Shown here: one piece after another, positions 43,802-53,206 of the stretch | Layout of the letters: each line of letters opens with the position of its first letter | Position numbering within the stretch: the first letter of the stretch is position 1 | Source of the DNA: Pseudanabaena sp. Salubria-1 | Lineage (GTDB): Bacteria; Cyanobacteriota; Cyanobacteriia; Pseudanabaenales; Pseudanabaenaceae | DNA length: 64,000 nucleotides | NCBI GenBank assembly: GCA_023336205.1 | Contig: JALQCR010000012.1 | Location: forward strand, 62,001-126,000 | Reading direction: 5' to 3' | Notes under the pieces: generated by a model | What the model was told of the DNA's origin: nothing | Seen by the model: the letters and a program-made list of their open reading frames with translations, nothing else | Databases searched by the model: none | Translations under genes and position numbers: made by a program

Positions 43802-44239
43802 ATTCGCGGTAATATTGGTTTTGGCTTGCCCCGCGATCAAATCCCTGATGAACAGGTATGAAAATACCTCAAAGCCGCGCAGTTAGAGGAGCTAGTTCGT
43901 AATTTACCCGATCAGCTAGATACTCTAGTTGGAGAGCGTGGCATTCGCCTATCGGGTGGTCAACGTCAACGCATTGGCATCGCGAGGGCGCTATATCATG
44001 ATCCAGAAATCTTGATCATGGATGAGGCGACGGCGGCGCTAGATAATACGACTGAACGTGAGTTTATGGAGGCTTTAGAAGCTATGGCTGGACATAAAAC
44101 TATGATCATGATTGCCCATCGTTTAACTACTGTAAAAAACTGCGATTGTTTATATTTGATTAAAAATGGCGCTGTTGCAGATGTGGGGACTTATGATCTT
44201 CTCATATCAAGAAATAAAGAATTTAAGTTAATGTCTTAA
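43802..44239 (+). pseudogene. ABC exporter ATPase, 3' fragment with nonsense codon
   Basis: The frame opens with IRGNIGFGLPRDQIPDEQV, has TGA at 43859 where homologues have Trp, and continues KYLKAAQLEELVRNLPDQLD ... LSGGQRQRIGIARALY, LIMDEATAALDNT, IAHRLTTVKNCDCLYL to 44239. Walker A and the entire membrane domain are missing. It is a different exporter from the intact one upstream (WlaB/PglK-like ending). Confidence 0.88.
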
Positions 44240-44264
44240 TAGTCCGTCAGCAAAAAAATTTGAA

Positions 44265-46079
44265 ATGAAAAATAGACTTAAAATAATCTTCTTCGCTCCT
44301 CATACAGCTATTTGGGTTCATGCTTTTCCCGAAGCTCTTGTAGCTGAAGCATTACAACAGGAGGGGCATGAAATCACTTACATAACTTGCGGTGAAGTAT
44401 TTAATAGCTATTGTGTTTGCATGAATGCATTTGGACTATCACAAGAGTCTTCTACTATAGATAAAAAAAATATTTGTATAACTTGTAATACAAATAAAAA
44501 GGTGATTCGACAAAACTTTAAACTTGAAGGATATGACTTAATAGATAAATTAACTTTAGATGATGTTAGTTTAATTGAATCTACTATTAGCAAAGTTACG
44601 AAAGAAAATTTTTTGGATCTGTCAATAGAGAACATACAAATAGGAAGATTTGCTCTTTACGAATTCTTATTAAAATACAAAAAATCCAACTTAGACTTTT
44701 CTGACAAAGAATGGTCGAGTTACCTTACTGCTTTAAAAAATACTCTGTCTTCATTCATTGCTTGTTGTCGCATCTTAGAACAAGAAAAGCCTGATCGAGT
44801 GATTACTTATAATTCACTTTACTCAGTCAACCGAGTTTTTGTAGAACTGGCAAAACGACAAGATATCTCAACTTATTTTTTACATGCTGGAGCCAATCTA
44901 TCAGATAGACTCGAAACTATGTGGATTGGCAAAAATTCTATTGAGTTTCAACAGGAACTTCTAAATTGTTGGACTTTACACCAGAACAAGGCTTGTTCTC
45001 AGAAACTAATCAAAAAAGTAACAGATCATTTTTTAAGTTTATTTAATGGTCAGCATTTCTTAGTGTATTCGTCACCTAGAAAGGACAAACCCATAGACAT
45101 AAGATTACATTTTGGGATTCAAGAAAACCAAAAGATTCTTGTCGCAACTATGAGTAGTTATGATGAAATATTTGCCGCTGAGACGGTTGGAGTCATATCC
45201 AAGGAATATGATTTAATATTTCCCAAACAAATCGATTGGATTAAGTCATTAGTTGATTTTGCTGAAAGTCGTCCTGATTTATTTTTGATTGTTAGGGTAC
45301 ATCCTCGGGAGTTTCCTAACCGTAGAGATTCAGTTAAGTCAGTACATGCCTCAGCTATACAAGATTTATTGCAAAATTTGCCGAAAAATGTCAAAGCCAA
45401 TTATCCAAGTGATAACATATCTCTCTATGACTTAGCTGAACACACAGATTTATTTCTTAATGCATGGTCTAGCGCTGGCGAAGAAATGAGTTTTTTAGGA
45501 ATTCCCGTGGTTATTTATTCACGCGAACTAGTACTTTACCCACCTGACTTACATTATGTCGCTACTAGTAAAAACGACTTTTTCTCTAAAATTGATGAAG
45601 CTTTAGCTGACGGCTGGAATTTTGAAAGAATGAGGCAGGGATATCGTTGGCATGTCTTAAAACTAGAACGATGTGCATTCAATATCTCTGAAAGTTTTAC
45701 TTCTGAAGAATCAAGCATTCAAATTAGAAACAAACACATATCTCCATTAAGTATAGTTAAAAAGTTTTATACTAAAGCTAGAGCTAAGTTATCATTAGCT
45801 TACAAGCTGAAACGCAACTATAATCAACGAACTAATGAGTGTCAAAATCGAGCTAGTTTTTTAAAATCTAGAGATCAGATAAACTCTTTGATTACTGAAA
45901 GCAAAAACACAATACTTGATTTACCTCAAACAGATCGTGAAGTTATTTCCGCTGAGCAAGAAGCTATATACATCAAAAAAGAGCTTATGCGTTTGATTGA
46001 GGTTCTTTACAGGCATTATCCTCCTTTAGTGAAACCAAACACCTTAAGGGAAAAGTTACTTAAATTAATCAATGAATAG
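44265..46079 (+). CDS. Surface-polysaccharide biosynthesis protein, GT-B-like
   Basis: 604 residues. The N-terminal segment KIIFFAPHTAIWVHAFPEAL resembles the first Rossmann half of GT-B glycosyltransferases. The central part has VRVHPREFPNRRDSVKSVHA and a donor-site-like YDLAEHTDLFLNAWSSAGEE followed by MSFLGIPVVIYSRELVLYPP, as in CDP-glycerol/capsule-type transferases. The C-terminal ~100 residues are helical. Similar proteins occur in cyanobacterial O-antigen islands. The sugar specificity is unknown. AT-rich codon use matches the following genes and contrasts with the housekeeping genes. Confidence 0.7.
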   Translation: MKNRLKIIFFAPHTAIWVHAFPEALVAEALQQEGHEITYITCGEVFNSYCVCMNAFGLSQESSTIDKKNICITCNTNKKVIRQNFKLEGYDLIDKLTLDDVSLIESTISKVTKENFLDLSIENIQIGRFALYEFLLKYKKSNLDFSDKEWSSYLTALKNTLSSFIACCRILEQEKPDRVITYNSLYSVNRVFVELAKRQDISTYFLHAGANLSDRLETMWIGKNSIEFQQELLNCWTLHQNKACSQKLIKKVTDHFLSLFNGQHFLVYSSPRKDKPIDIRLHFGIQENQKILVATMSSYDEIFAAETVGVISKEYDLIFPKQIDWIKSLVDFAESRPDLFLIVRVHPREFPNRRDSVKSVHASAIQDLLQNLPKNVKANYPSDNISLYDLAEHTDLFLNAWSSAGEEMSFLGIPVVIYSRELVLYPPDLHYVATSKNDFFSKIDEALADGWNFERMRQGYRWHVLKLERCAFNISESFTSEESSIQIRNKHISPLSIVKKFYTKARAKLSLAYKLKRNYNQRTNECQNRASFLKSRDQINSLITESKNTILDLPQTDREVISAEQEAIYIKKELMRLIEVLYRHYPPLVKPNTLREKLLKLINE

Positions 46080-46081
46080 TT

Positions 46082-47146
46082 ATGTTGTTAGTTATATTAT
46101 TAAAGAAAAAGCTCAAATCATGGCTCAAACCACTTAAAGCTTTAATCAATATCATATCGATACTTAAAGGTGCATTTGCTTATAAAAGAACTGGTATAAC
46201 CCCTGAGAAAGCATATTTCAGCTTGATAAGCCTCTACTGCTTAACCAATGGATACTCTAATGCTTTTCTATCATGGCTTTTGAAATTAAAGCGACATACT
46301 TATATCTTGCCTCATGCTAATGGTGTGTTAGGAGATCTTGATAGTGCGGAAATACATAGGGTTGTTCAAGAAATTAGGAAAGATGGGTATTATGTCTTCA
46401 ATCAGCTTTTGTCAGTAGATATATGCGATAAGCTTACTTCTCTTGCATTAACTAACGAATGTAATCTAAGAGGCTCTTTAGACGCAGATATAAAGATGTC
46501 AATTTACGATCGCACTAATCCGATTGCCGTTACATACTGGTTAAAAGAAGAAGATTTAATCGCCAATCCAGATATCCAAGCATTAATGGCAGATTTGTCT
46601 ATTTTGGTGATCGCCCAAGCTTATCTAGAAACTCAACCAATTTTAGATATTGTCGCTATGTGGTGGAGTACGGCTTTGTCCAAGACAGCTTGTACTGACT
46701 CTGCCCAACTTTATCACTTTGATATGGATAGAATTAAATGGCTGAAGTTTTTAATTTATTTGACTGATGTAACAAGCGATAATGGTCCACATTGCTACAT
46801 TGCAGGTTCCCATCAAATTGGTGGCAAACCTAAAGAGATTTTAAGTCTTGGTTATGCTAGAATATCTGATGAGGCTATTATGAAGTTTTATCCTAAAGAT
46901 AAATTTATTGAAGTTACAGCACCCAAAGGTACTATAATCGCGGGTGACACTTTGTGTTTTCATAAGGGCAAGCCACTAAAACAAGGCGATCGCCTTGTAC
47001 TGGAACTAGAATTTACAAATAGTTTATTTGGAGGAAGTTACCAAAAAGTTGAGTTAAAAAATATCAACAATAGTAATTTATCAGAATCGGTCAAAAATCA
47101 TAGTCGAGCCTTTCAGAAATTTATTCTAAACTACAAAGATGAGTAA
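46082..47146 (+). CDS. PhyH-type Fe(II)/2-oxoglutarate dioxygenase
   Basis: 354 residues. The metal-binding HxD is in AQLYHFDMDRIKWLKFLIYL, and the distal His/Arg pair is in GDTLCFHKGKPLKQGDRLVL, as in the phytanoyl-CoA dioxygenase family. ITSDNGPHCYIAGSH-like sequence lies between them. It likely hydroxylates a small molecule or sugar; the substrate is unknown. It starts 2 bp after the preceding gene and overlaps the next methyltransferase gene by 8 bp, so it is in one operon with polysaccharide genes. Confidence 0.85.
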   Translation: MLLVILLKKKLKSWLKPLKALINIISILKGAFAYKRTGITPEKAYFSLISLYCLTNGYSNAFLSWLLKLKRHTYILPHANGVLGDLDSAEIHRVVQEIRKDGYYVFNQLLSVDICDKLTSLALTNECNLRGSLDADIKMSIYDRTNPIAVTYWLKEEDLIANPDIQALMADLSILVIAQAYLETQPILDIVAMWWSTALSKTACTDSAQLYHFDMDRIKWLKFLIYLTDVTSDNGPHCYIAGSHQIGGKPKEILSLGYARISDEAIMKFYPKDKFIEVTAPKGTIIAGDTLCFHKGKPLKQGDRLVLELEFTNSLFGGSYQKVELKNINNSNLSESVKNHSRAFQKFILNYKDE

Positions 47147-48212
47147 CTTAGAGCTAATTCCATGTCCTCTATGTGGAAACCATAGTGATTTTGAATCTTT
47201 AAATATTAACTATAAGGATGAACATATCTCTAATTATGGAAGTCTATATGCAGGCAGCCAAAAAAGTGAATGGAAAATCTGCTCTCAATGTGGATTTGTT
47301 CATCAGAATTCACGTCCATCTAAAGAAGATTTAAATCTATTCTATTTAACTTCAAGCTATCATCGTGGAATTCCTGAATCCTATCTTTTAGAAAACGGAA
47401 AACATTATATTGAGTTTGCTCGATGGTATTACTTAGAGAAAATTCAGTATGCGATCGCAAACTCTAATTTGAAAACACCGGGGAAAATATTTGATATTGG
47501 TGCTGGATTTGGAGGGGTGTTGAAAATTTTTGCCCAAGATCTAGGTTGGCAAGTCTACGGTGTTGAACCTGATACATATCTTTATGGCTATGCAGCGAAC
47601 CATCTTGGACTAAGTTCCATTCAAAATACAATACTTGATAGTAATACTGAGATTGGAGATCAAGTTGATTTAGTGTTTAGTAACCATGCGTTTGAACATT
47701 TTGCTGACTTGGGTCAGGTAATGCTAGGTATTCAGAAAATACTCAAGCCTGGTGGCTATATTTTTACTGCTATTCCTACCTACTATAAGAATCGCTCAGA
47801 TTTATCTCTTCAGTGGATGAATTCTGCACACTATTCAATGTTCACAGATCAATCAATTAATCAACTATTTTCTCAATATGGTTTTGAAGAAGTGACACAT
47901 ACCTATCGGGGTTGGAACAAAGAAATAGATGATTTATGGCATTTAGCTCGATTCACTGGAATCAAAACAGATCCACAGGTATTCTATGAAGACTCTTCCA
48001 AGGTAAAAAAGTACATTAATACTATTAATCCCATTAACTCTATTATAAATTATCCAATTTATTCTAACTATGCTGAGAAGATTAAGGCAATTAACATTTT
48101 CAAGCGAAGATTGCGCTTTATAAAAAACAATATTAAATTATTATTCATTTCTCCTAAGTCTGCTTTATCTAATATTAAAGAAAAATTATTTAACTTATTT
48201 AACAAAAAATAA
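47139..48212 (+). CDS. SAM methyltransferase with N-terminal zinc ribbon
   Basis: 357 residues. A four-Cys zinc ribbon (CPLCGNHSDF ... ICSQCGFVHQ) precedes a class I methyltransferase domain. That domain has GKIFDIGAGFGGVLKIFAQD (motif I) and FSNHAFEHFADLGQVMLGIQ, then a Gly-rich ILKPGGYIFTAIP. This Zn-ribbon plus Methyltransf_23 layout is typical of sugar methyltransferases in O-antigen clusters. The C-terminal 60 residues are Lys/Ile-rich. It overlaps the dioxygenase gene. Confidence 0.88.
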   Translation: MSNLELIPCPLCGNHSDFESLNINYKDEHISNYGSLYAGSQKSEWKICSQCGFVHQNSRPSKEDLNLFYLTSSYHRGIPESYLLENGKHYIEFARWYYLEKIQYAIANSNLKTPGKIFDIGAGFGGVLKIFAQDLGWQVYGVEPDTYLYGYAANHLGLSSIQNTILDSNTEIGDQVDLVFSNHAFEHFADLGQVMLGIQKILKPGGYIFTAIPTYYKNRSDLSLQWMNSAHYSMFTDQSINQLFSQYGFEEVTHTYRGWNKEIDDLWHLARFTGIKTDPQVFYEDSSKVKKYINTINPINSIINYPIYSNYAEKIKAINIFKRRLRFIKNNIKLLFISPKSALSNIKEKLFNLFNKK

Positions 48213-48220
48213 TATTTCTA

Positions 48221-48973
48221 ATGGATATAAAAAATAAAATTGTCTCTATAACACATAAAATCAATCGGAGGATAGGAATTTATTTTCAAAATATATTCCA
48301 TTTAAATATTAGAATACTAAAAAAAGGTAAAGGACTTCACCAAGGGCGTTATTTTTATCAAAAGCAGTATATAGATTTTCAAATCAAAGATGGAGATAAG
48401 GTATTGGATATTGGTAGTGGAGGATATCCTTTTCCTTTAGCTACTCACCTTGCAGACTTCTATGAAGGTGAAACAACGCATAGAAAGGAGGAGCTTAAGC
48501 GCGATGATCGACCATTTACTGTGTGCAATTTAGAGTTAACTCCTTTTGCAGATAAAGAATTTGATTTTGTGTATTGCTCTCATGTCTTAGAGCATGTAGA
48601 TGACCCTGCACAAGCCTGTGAAGAATTAATGAGGATTGGTAAACGTGGCTATATAGAGACACCTTCTAAGATATCGGATACCATGTTTAACTTTACAAAA
48701 ATCCCCAATCATCATAAGTGGCATACTCAAGTACTAGGAAATACTTTGATTTTTATGGAATGGAAACCTAGTGAAAGACGAGATCTAGGTACTGACTATT
48801 TCTTTCATCAGTATCATTCTAAATGGAAGAATCCTTTTCAAGATTTGATGTGGAACAATCGAGATCTTTTTGTGAATATGATGTTATGGGAAGATACATT
48901 CAATTATATTGTGATTAGTAAAGATGGTGAAATTATTGACTCTACCAAAGCAACTATAGTCAGAGAAGAGTAA
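48221..48973 (+). CDS. Class I SAM-dependent methyltransferase
   Basis: 250 residues. Motif I is KVLDIGSGGYPFPLATHLAD. The acidic/post motif is FDFVYCSHVLEHVDDPAQAC, followed by RIGKRGYIETPSKISDTMFN. The substrate is probably a glycan or lipid-linked sugar, judging only from its place between other polysaccharide genes. It starts 8 bp after the previous stop. Confidence 0.87.
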   Translation: MDIKNKIVSITHKINRRIGIYFQNIFHLNIRILKKGKGLHQGRYFYQKQYIDFQIKDGDKVLDIGSGGYPFPLATHLADFYEGETTHRKEELKRDDRPFTVCNLELTPFADKEFDFVYCSHVLEHVDDPAQACEELMRIGKRGYIETPSKISDTMFNFTKIPNHHKWHTQVLGNTLIFMEWKPSERRDLGTDYFFHQYHSKWKNPFQDLMWNNRDLFVNMMLWEDTFNYIVISKDGEIIDSTKATIVREE

Positions 48974-49056
48974 AAGTATCTTGGAGCAGGATTATCATTA
49001 CTTAATACTTAGTCTTAATATTTTCTCACTTCCTTAAATAAACTTAAGCGTTAATT

Positions 49057-49992
49057 ATGGATTCTCAATTATCAACTCCAGTAGTTTTTCTAATATTTAA
49101 TCGACCAGATACTACAAAAACTGTGTTTGAAGCAATTCGTCAAGCAAAGCCCAAAATCTTACTGATTATAGCTGATGGTCCACGTCATGATCGAGTCAAT
49201 GATGCAGAAAAGTGTGTGGCTACTCGTTCAATTATTGAAGGTGTGGATTGGGAATGTAATCTTTTAAAAAATTATTCAGATATTAATTTAGGCTGTAAAT
49301 TACGAGTTTCTAGTGGATTAGATTGGGTATTTGATCAAGTTGAGTCCGCAATTATTCTTGAAGATGATTGTCTCCCCAATCCAACCTTCTTTCGTTTTTG
49401 CTCAGAACTTTTAAATCAATATGCAGATGATAAGCGCATTATGGTGATTTCAGGTAACAACTTTCAATTTGGGAGAAGACGAACAGAAAACAGTTACTAT
49501 TTTTCCGCGTTTACTCATTGTTGGGGTTGGGCTACATGGCGTAGAGCTTGGCAACATTATGATATTGATATGAAACTATGGTCAACAGTGAGAGATAATG
49601 GCTGGTTGAGGGATATTTTACACTCTAAATATGCCGTAAGGTATTGGGAATACATTTTCCAGTCAGTTTTTGATGATTTGATTAATAGTTGGGCTTATAG
49701 ATGGCTTTTTGCGTGCTGGATGCAGGGCGGATTGACTATTCTTCCTAATGTTAATCTTGTATCTAATATTGGCTTTAATAATGAAGCTACTCACACCAAA
49801 AATGTAGATAGCCTCGCTAATATACCTACAGAAACCATAACTTTTCCGCTTTTACACCCACAATTTGTGATTCGCGATACTCAATCCGATGACTTTACTC
49901 AAAGGATTGTTTTTCGGTTTGGCATACTATCACGATTCAAGAAAAGGCTGAAAAGAATCATAAATAGATTCTATAAAAACAACTCACAATAG
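49057..49992 (+). CDS. Glycosyltransferase (GNT-I/HlpA-like)
   Basis: 311 residues. PVVFLIFNRPDTTKTVFEAI and KILLIIADGPRHDRVNDAEK open a GT-A fold. AIILEDDCLPNPTFFRFCSE carries the EDD metal-binding motif. YYFSAFTHCWGWATWRRAWQ is typical of the sugar-nucleotide-dependent hemolytic-protein-HlpA-like family. It probably adds one residue to the surface glycan. It is separated from the preceding methyltransferase by 83 bp. Confidence 0.87.
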   Translation: MDSQLSTPVVFLIFNRPDTTKTVFEAIRQAKPKILLIIADGPRHDRVNDAEKCVATRSIIEGVDWECNLLKNYSDINLGCKLRVSSGLDWVFDQVESAIILEDDCLPNPTFFRFCSELLNQYADDKRIMVISGNNFQFGRRRTENSYYFSAFTHCWGWATWRRAWQHYDIDMKLWSTVRDNGWLRDILHSKYAVRYWEYIFQSVFDDLINSWAYRWLFACWMQGGLTILPNVNLVSNIGFNNEATHTKNVDSLANIPTETITFPLLHPQFVIRDTQSDDFTQRIVFRFGILSRFKKRLKRIINRFYKNNSQ

Positions 49993-50044
49993 ATAAGAAA
50001 GTCCAATTTACCTTGCTAGCAAAGAACAAATACATTTCAAAATT

Positions 50045-50983
50045 ATGGCTGTTTTATCCCCATTAACTAAGTCTTCTAATGTCTATCTTGTAGAAATTAT
50101 TAGAACTGATGACTTAGTAAAAATCTATAAAAAATTTCAGCTTGACATTAAAAAAGAGTTTCAAGGAATTAAAGAAATTGGTTTGTATCATTGCCATGAA
50201 TCAGATTTATATTTTTTCTATCCATCTATATGTGGTTCAGAAAAATTCTATGAACATATGCAATCTTTTGATTGGTACTACCTAGATGATAAGAATGAAT
50301 ATGAATATGCATCTAAATTTATCAAAGAGTCAGACTCAGTACTTGAAATTGGTTGTGGGAAAGGTGCTTTTGCAAGAAAAATATCAGCTAAAAAATATAC
50401 AGGGCTTGAATTTAGTCAAAAGGCGAGCGAAACCGCAACTGCGCTAGGTCTAACAGTTCTTAACCAATCTATTCAAGTTCACGAAGTTAGCCACAGTGAA
50501 GAATATGATGTGGTATGTGCTTTTCAGGTGTTAGAGCATGTGGCTGATGTTGATTCATTCATTAAATCAAGTCTTCGTTGTCTCAAGCCTAATGGCTTAC
50601 TAATTTTCTCGGTTCCTAGTTTTGACTCCTTCTCAAAATATACGACAAACTTTTCACTGGATATGCCACCTCATCACGTAACACGATGGACTGATAAAGC
50701 ACTGAGTAATCTTGTGAAATATTTTGATATAGAACTTCTTGAAATCATACATGAACCTCTTCAATTGGCTCATAGACAAATGTACGTGCAAGCTATTTTA
50801 AGAAGATCTTTAATAAACTTTTCTAAACAAAAAGTTAAAAATATTGACTTTAGCTGCAATAATTCAATAGTTTCCTTGATTGGTAAGGGACTAAGTAAAA
50901 TATTTTTACAAGGGCTTGGCGATCCTATATTTTCACCTAGAGGTATCTCCGTTTTAGCTGTTTATCGCAAAGTCAACACTTGA
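50045..50983 (+). CDS. Class I SAM-dependent methyltransferase
   Basis: 312 residues. Motif I is DSVLEIGCGKGAFARKISAK, and YDVVCAFQVLEHVADVDSFI and LRCLKPNGLLIFSVPSFDSF identify a Methyltransf_23-type enzyme. An unusual N-terminal ~95 residues (YHCHESDLYFFYPSICGSEK) precede the domain. The stop overlaps upstream of the next gene's start region by a few bases, so it is operonic. The acceptor is unknown. Confidence 0.87.
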   Translation: MAVLSPLTKSSNVYLVEIIRTDDLVKIYKKFQLDIKKEFQGIKEIGLYHCHESDLYFFYPSICGSEKFYEHMQSFDWYYLDDKNEYEYASKFIKESDSVLEIGCGKGAFARKISAKKYTGLEFSQKASETATALGLTVLNQSIQVHEVSHSEEYDVVCAFQVLEHVADVDSFIKSSLRCLKPNGLLIFSVPSFDSFSKYTTNFSLDMPPHHVTRWTDKALSNLVKYFDIELLEIIHEPLQLAHRQMYVQAILRRSLINFSKQKVKNIDFSCNNSIVSLIGKGLSKIFLQGLGDPIFSPRGISVLAVYRKVNT

Positions 50984-50988
50984 GTACT

Positions 50989-51825
50989 ATGCTAAACATT
51001 AATATAGGTTGTGGGAATGTTTATCATCCAAACTGGATTAATCTTGACTTGGTTTCGAGTTCACCTAATGTGATTTCTTGGAATTTCCGACATGGAATTC
51101 CTTATGACTCTAATAGTCTTAATGCTTGTTATAGTTCTCATCTAATTGAGCATTTTACACAATATGAGGCAAAAAAACTTCTGACTGAATGCTTAAGAGT
51201 CCTCAAACCTGATGGAATTATTCGATTAGTTGTGCCAGATTTAGAGGCGATCGCGAGAAATTACCTCTCAACTTTAGAGCGATCGCTAACGGGAAATGTG
51301 GAATCTCAAGCGGATTATGAATGGATGATGTTAGAGCTTTTTGATCAAACGGTGCGTGACTTTAGTGGCGGTGAAATGGGGAAATATCTATCACGTCCTG
51401 ACTTGCCGAATCGTGAATTTGTTCTCTCTCGCATAGGCTATGAGGCAGAAAAATTTTGGCAGAAAGACAAAGAAAACTTAAGCAAGAAACCAAGTTTAAT
51501 TGGAAAGTTAAGATCTAAAAAATTGGGATGGTTTGTTCAGAAATTAAGAATTGCGATCGCTAAGTTTTTGGTACTGATAATCGCAGGTAAAGAAAGTGCT
51601 ACGGCTTTTGATATCGGGCTATTTCGTAGCTCAGGAGAAGTACATCAATGGATGTATGATCGCTTCTCGTTGACAAAATTGTTAGAAGAATGCGGATTTG
51701 TAAATATTAAAATATGTCAAGCTCACGAAAGTAGTATCCCTGACTTTAATAGCTATGGCTTAGATATAATTGATGGTAAGATACGGAAACCAGACTCACT
51801 TTTTATAGAAGCTTGTAAGCCATGA
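50989..51825 (+). CDS. Class I SAM-dependent methyltransferase
   Basis: 278 residues from ATG 50989; a TTG nine bases upstream is less likely. MLNINIGCGNVYHPNWINLD is the opening of the family that acts on sugars or lipids. IEHFTQYEAKKLLTECLRVL and KPDGIIRLVVPDLEAIARNY follow. It ends in an ATGA overlap with the glycosyltransferase gene. The GCGATCGC sites inside it contrast with the more AT-rich neighbours. Confidence 0.87.
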   Translation: MLNINIGCGNVYHPNWINLDLVSSSPNVISWNFRHGIPYDSNSLNACYSSHLIEHFTQYEAKKLLTECLRVLKPDGIIRLVVPDLEAIARNYLSTLERSLTGNVESQADYEWMMLELFDQTVRDFSGGEMGKYLSRPDLPNREFVLSRIGYEAEKFWQKDKENLSKKPSLIGKLRSKKLGWFVQKLRIAIAKFLVLIIAGKESATAFDIGLFRSSGEVHQWMYDRFSLTKLLEECGFVNIKICQAHESSIPDFNSYGLDIIDGKIRKPDSLFIEACKP

Positions 51826-53072
51826 AAGTTTTGTTATGCAGTAGCTCTGATATAGGTGGCGGCGCGGCGCGTTCGGCTTATCGATTACATCAAGGTTTGC
51901 AAGACTTGCAGATTGACAGTCAAATATTAGTACAAACCAAACTAAGTGATGACTTAAGAGTGCTTGCAGGTAGCAGTAAATTAGCAAAAGGATTAGCTAA
52001 ACTCAGACCAACTCTAGATCAATTGCCTTTATATCCCTATCCCAAACGCGATCGCACGCCCTATTCCGTTCAATGGCTACCTGACAAATTAACTGAAAAA
52101 GTAGCTAAACTCAATCCTGATGTAATTAATTTACACTGGATTAATGGTGGCTACTTAAAAATAGAGACTATTGCTAGGTTCAAAAAGCCCATAATTTGGA
52201 CGCTGCATGATATGTGGGCATTTACTGGAGGATGTCACTACAACGGAGATTGTATGAATTACACAAACTCCTGTGGCGCTTGTCCCCAACTACATAGCAA
52301 TAAAGAAAAAGACTTATCACGCTGGATTTGGCAACGTAAAGCTAAGGCATGGGAAAACTTAAATCTAACTATAATTACTCCTAGTCATTGGTTAGCTAAA
52401 TGTGTGGCTTCTAGCTCCTTACTAAAAGATACAAGAATCGAGGTTATTCCTAACGGGCTGGATACGAAACAGTATAAACCAATTGAAAAATCTGTAGCGC
52501 GATCTATTTTAGGTTTACCAGAAGATAAGCAACTGATTCTATTTGGAGCCATGAGTGCAACCAGCGATCCCAGAAAAGGTTTTAATTTACTACAATCAGC
52601 TTTACAAAAGCTCAGTCAATCTGGATGGGGAGAGAATGTAGAATTAGTCGTATTCGGATCATCTAAACCTAGTAACCCTCTTGAGCTTGAGTTTAATTCA
52701 CATTATTTAGGCAGATTAAGTGATGATATTTCTCTAGCGTTAGTTTATGCAGCAGCAGATGTATTTGTTGCACCCTCTGTGCAAGATAACCTGCCGAATA
52801 CAGTTATGGAGTCTTTAGCTTGTGGTACTCCCTGCGTGGCTTTTGATATCGGCGGTATGCCTGACATGATCGACCATCAACAGAATGGCTACTTGGCTAA
52901 ACCTTTTGATGTAGAAGACTTAGCTAGAGGAATTGCTTGGGTATTGGAGGATGAAGAAAGTTTACGAAAATTAGGCGTTAATGGTCGCGAAAAAGTAGAG
53001 CAGAACTATACTTTAGAAATACAAGCTAATAGCTATATGTCTCTCTATAAAGAGCTAAGTTTGTTAAAATGA
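51822..53072 (+). CDS. Glycosyltransferase family 4
   Basis: 416 residues, GT-B fold. SSSDIGGGAARSAYRLHQGL is the acceptor-side loop. A cysteine cluster GGCHYNGDCMNYTNSCGACP, common in WcaK/cyanobacterial GT4 enzymes, is present. The donor-site E(x)7E region is VAPSVQDNLPNTVMESLACG followed by TPCVAFDIGGMPDMIDH. It is a retaining transferase, probably adding a hexose to the growing glycan. It overlaps the upstream methyltransferase by 4 nt. Confidence 0.92.
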   Translation: MKVLLCSSSDIGGGAARSAYRLHQGLQDLQIDSQILVQTKLSDDLRVLAGSSKLAKGLAKLRPTLDQLPLYPYPKRDRTPYSVQWLPDKLTEKVAKLNPDVINLHWINGGYLKIETIARFKKPIIWTLHDMWAFTGGCHYNGDCMNYTNSCGACPQLHSNKEKDLSRWIWQRKAKAWENLNLTIITPSHWLAKCVASSSLLKDTRIEVIPNGLDTKQYKPIEKSVARSILGLPEDKQLILFGAMSATSDPRKGFNLLQSALQKLSQSGWGENVELVVFGSSKPSNPLELEFNSHYLGRLSDDISLALVYAAADVFVAPSVQDNLPNTVMESLACGTPCVAFDIGGMPDMIDHQQNGYLAKPFDVEDLARGIAWVLEDEESLRKLGVNGREKVEQNYTLEIQANSYMSLYKELSLLK

Positions 53073-53206
53073 TTTTGCAAAATCGAGATGCATCGCACCA
53101 AGTATTATGTTTTTTTATGTGTTGGTAAATGTTATAAATTCATTGTGCAAATAATTAAATTACAAGTAAAAAAAATCACTGATATTCTATAGGCTTCAAG
53201 AAAATT

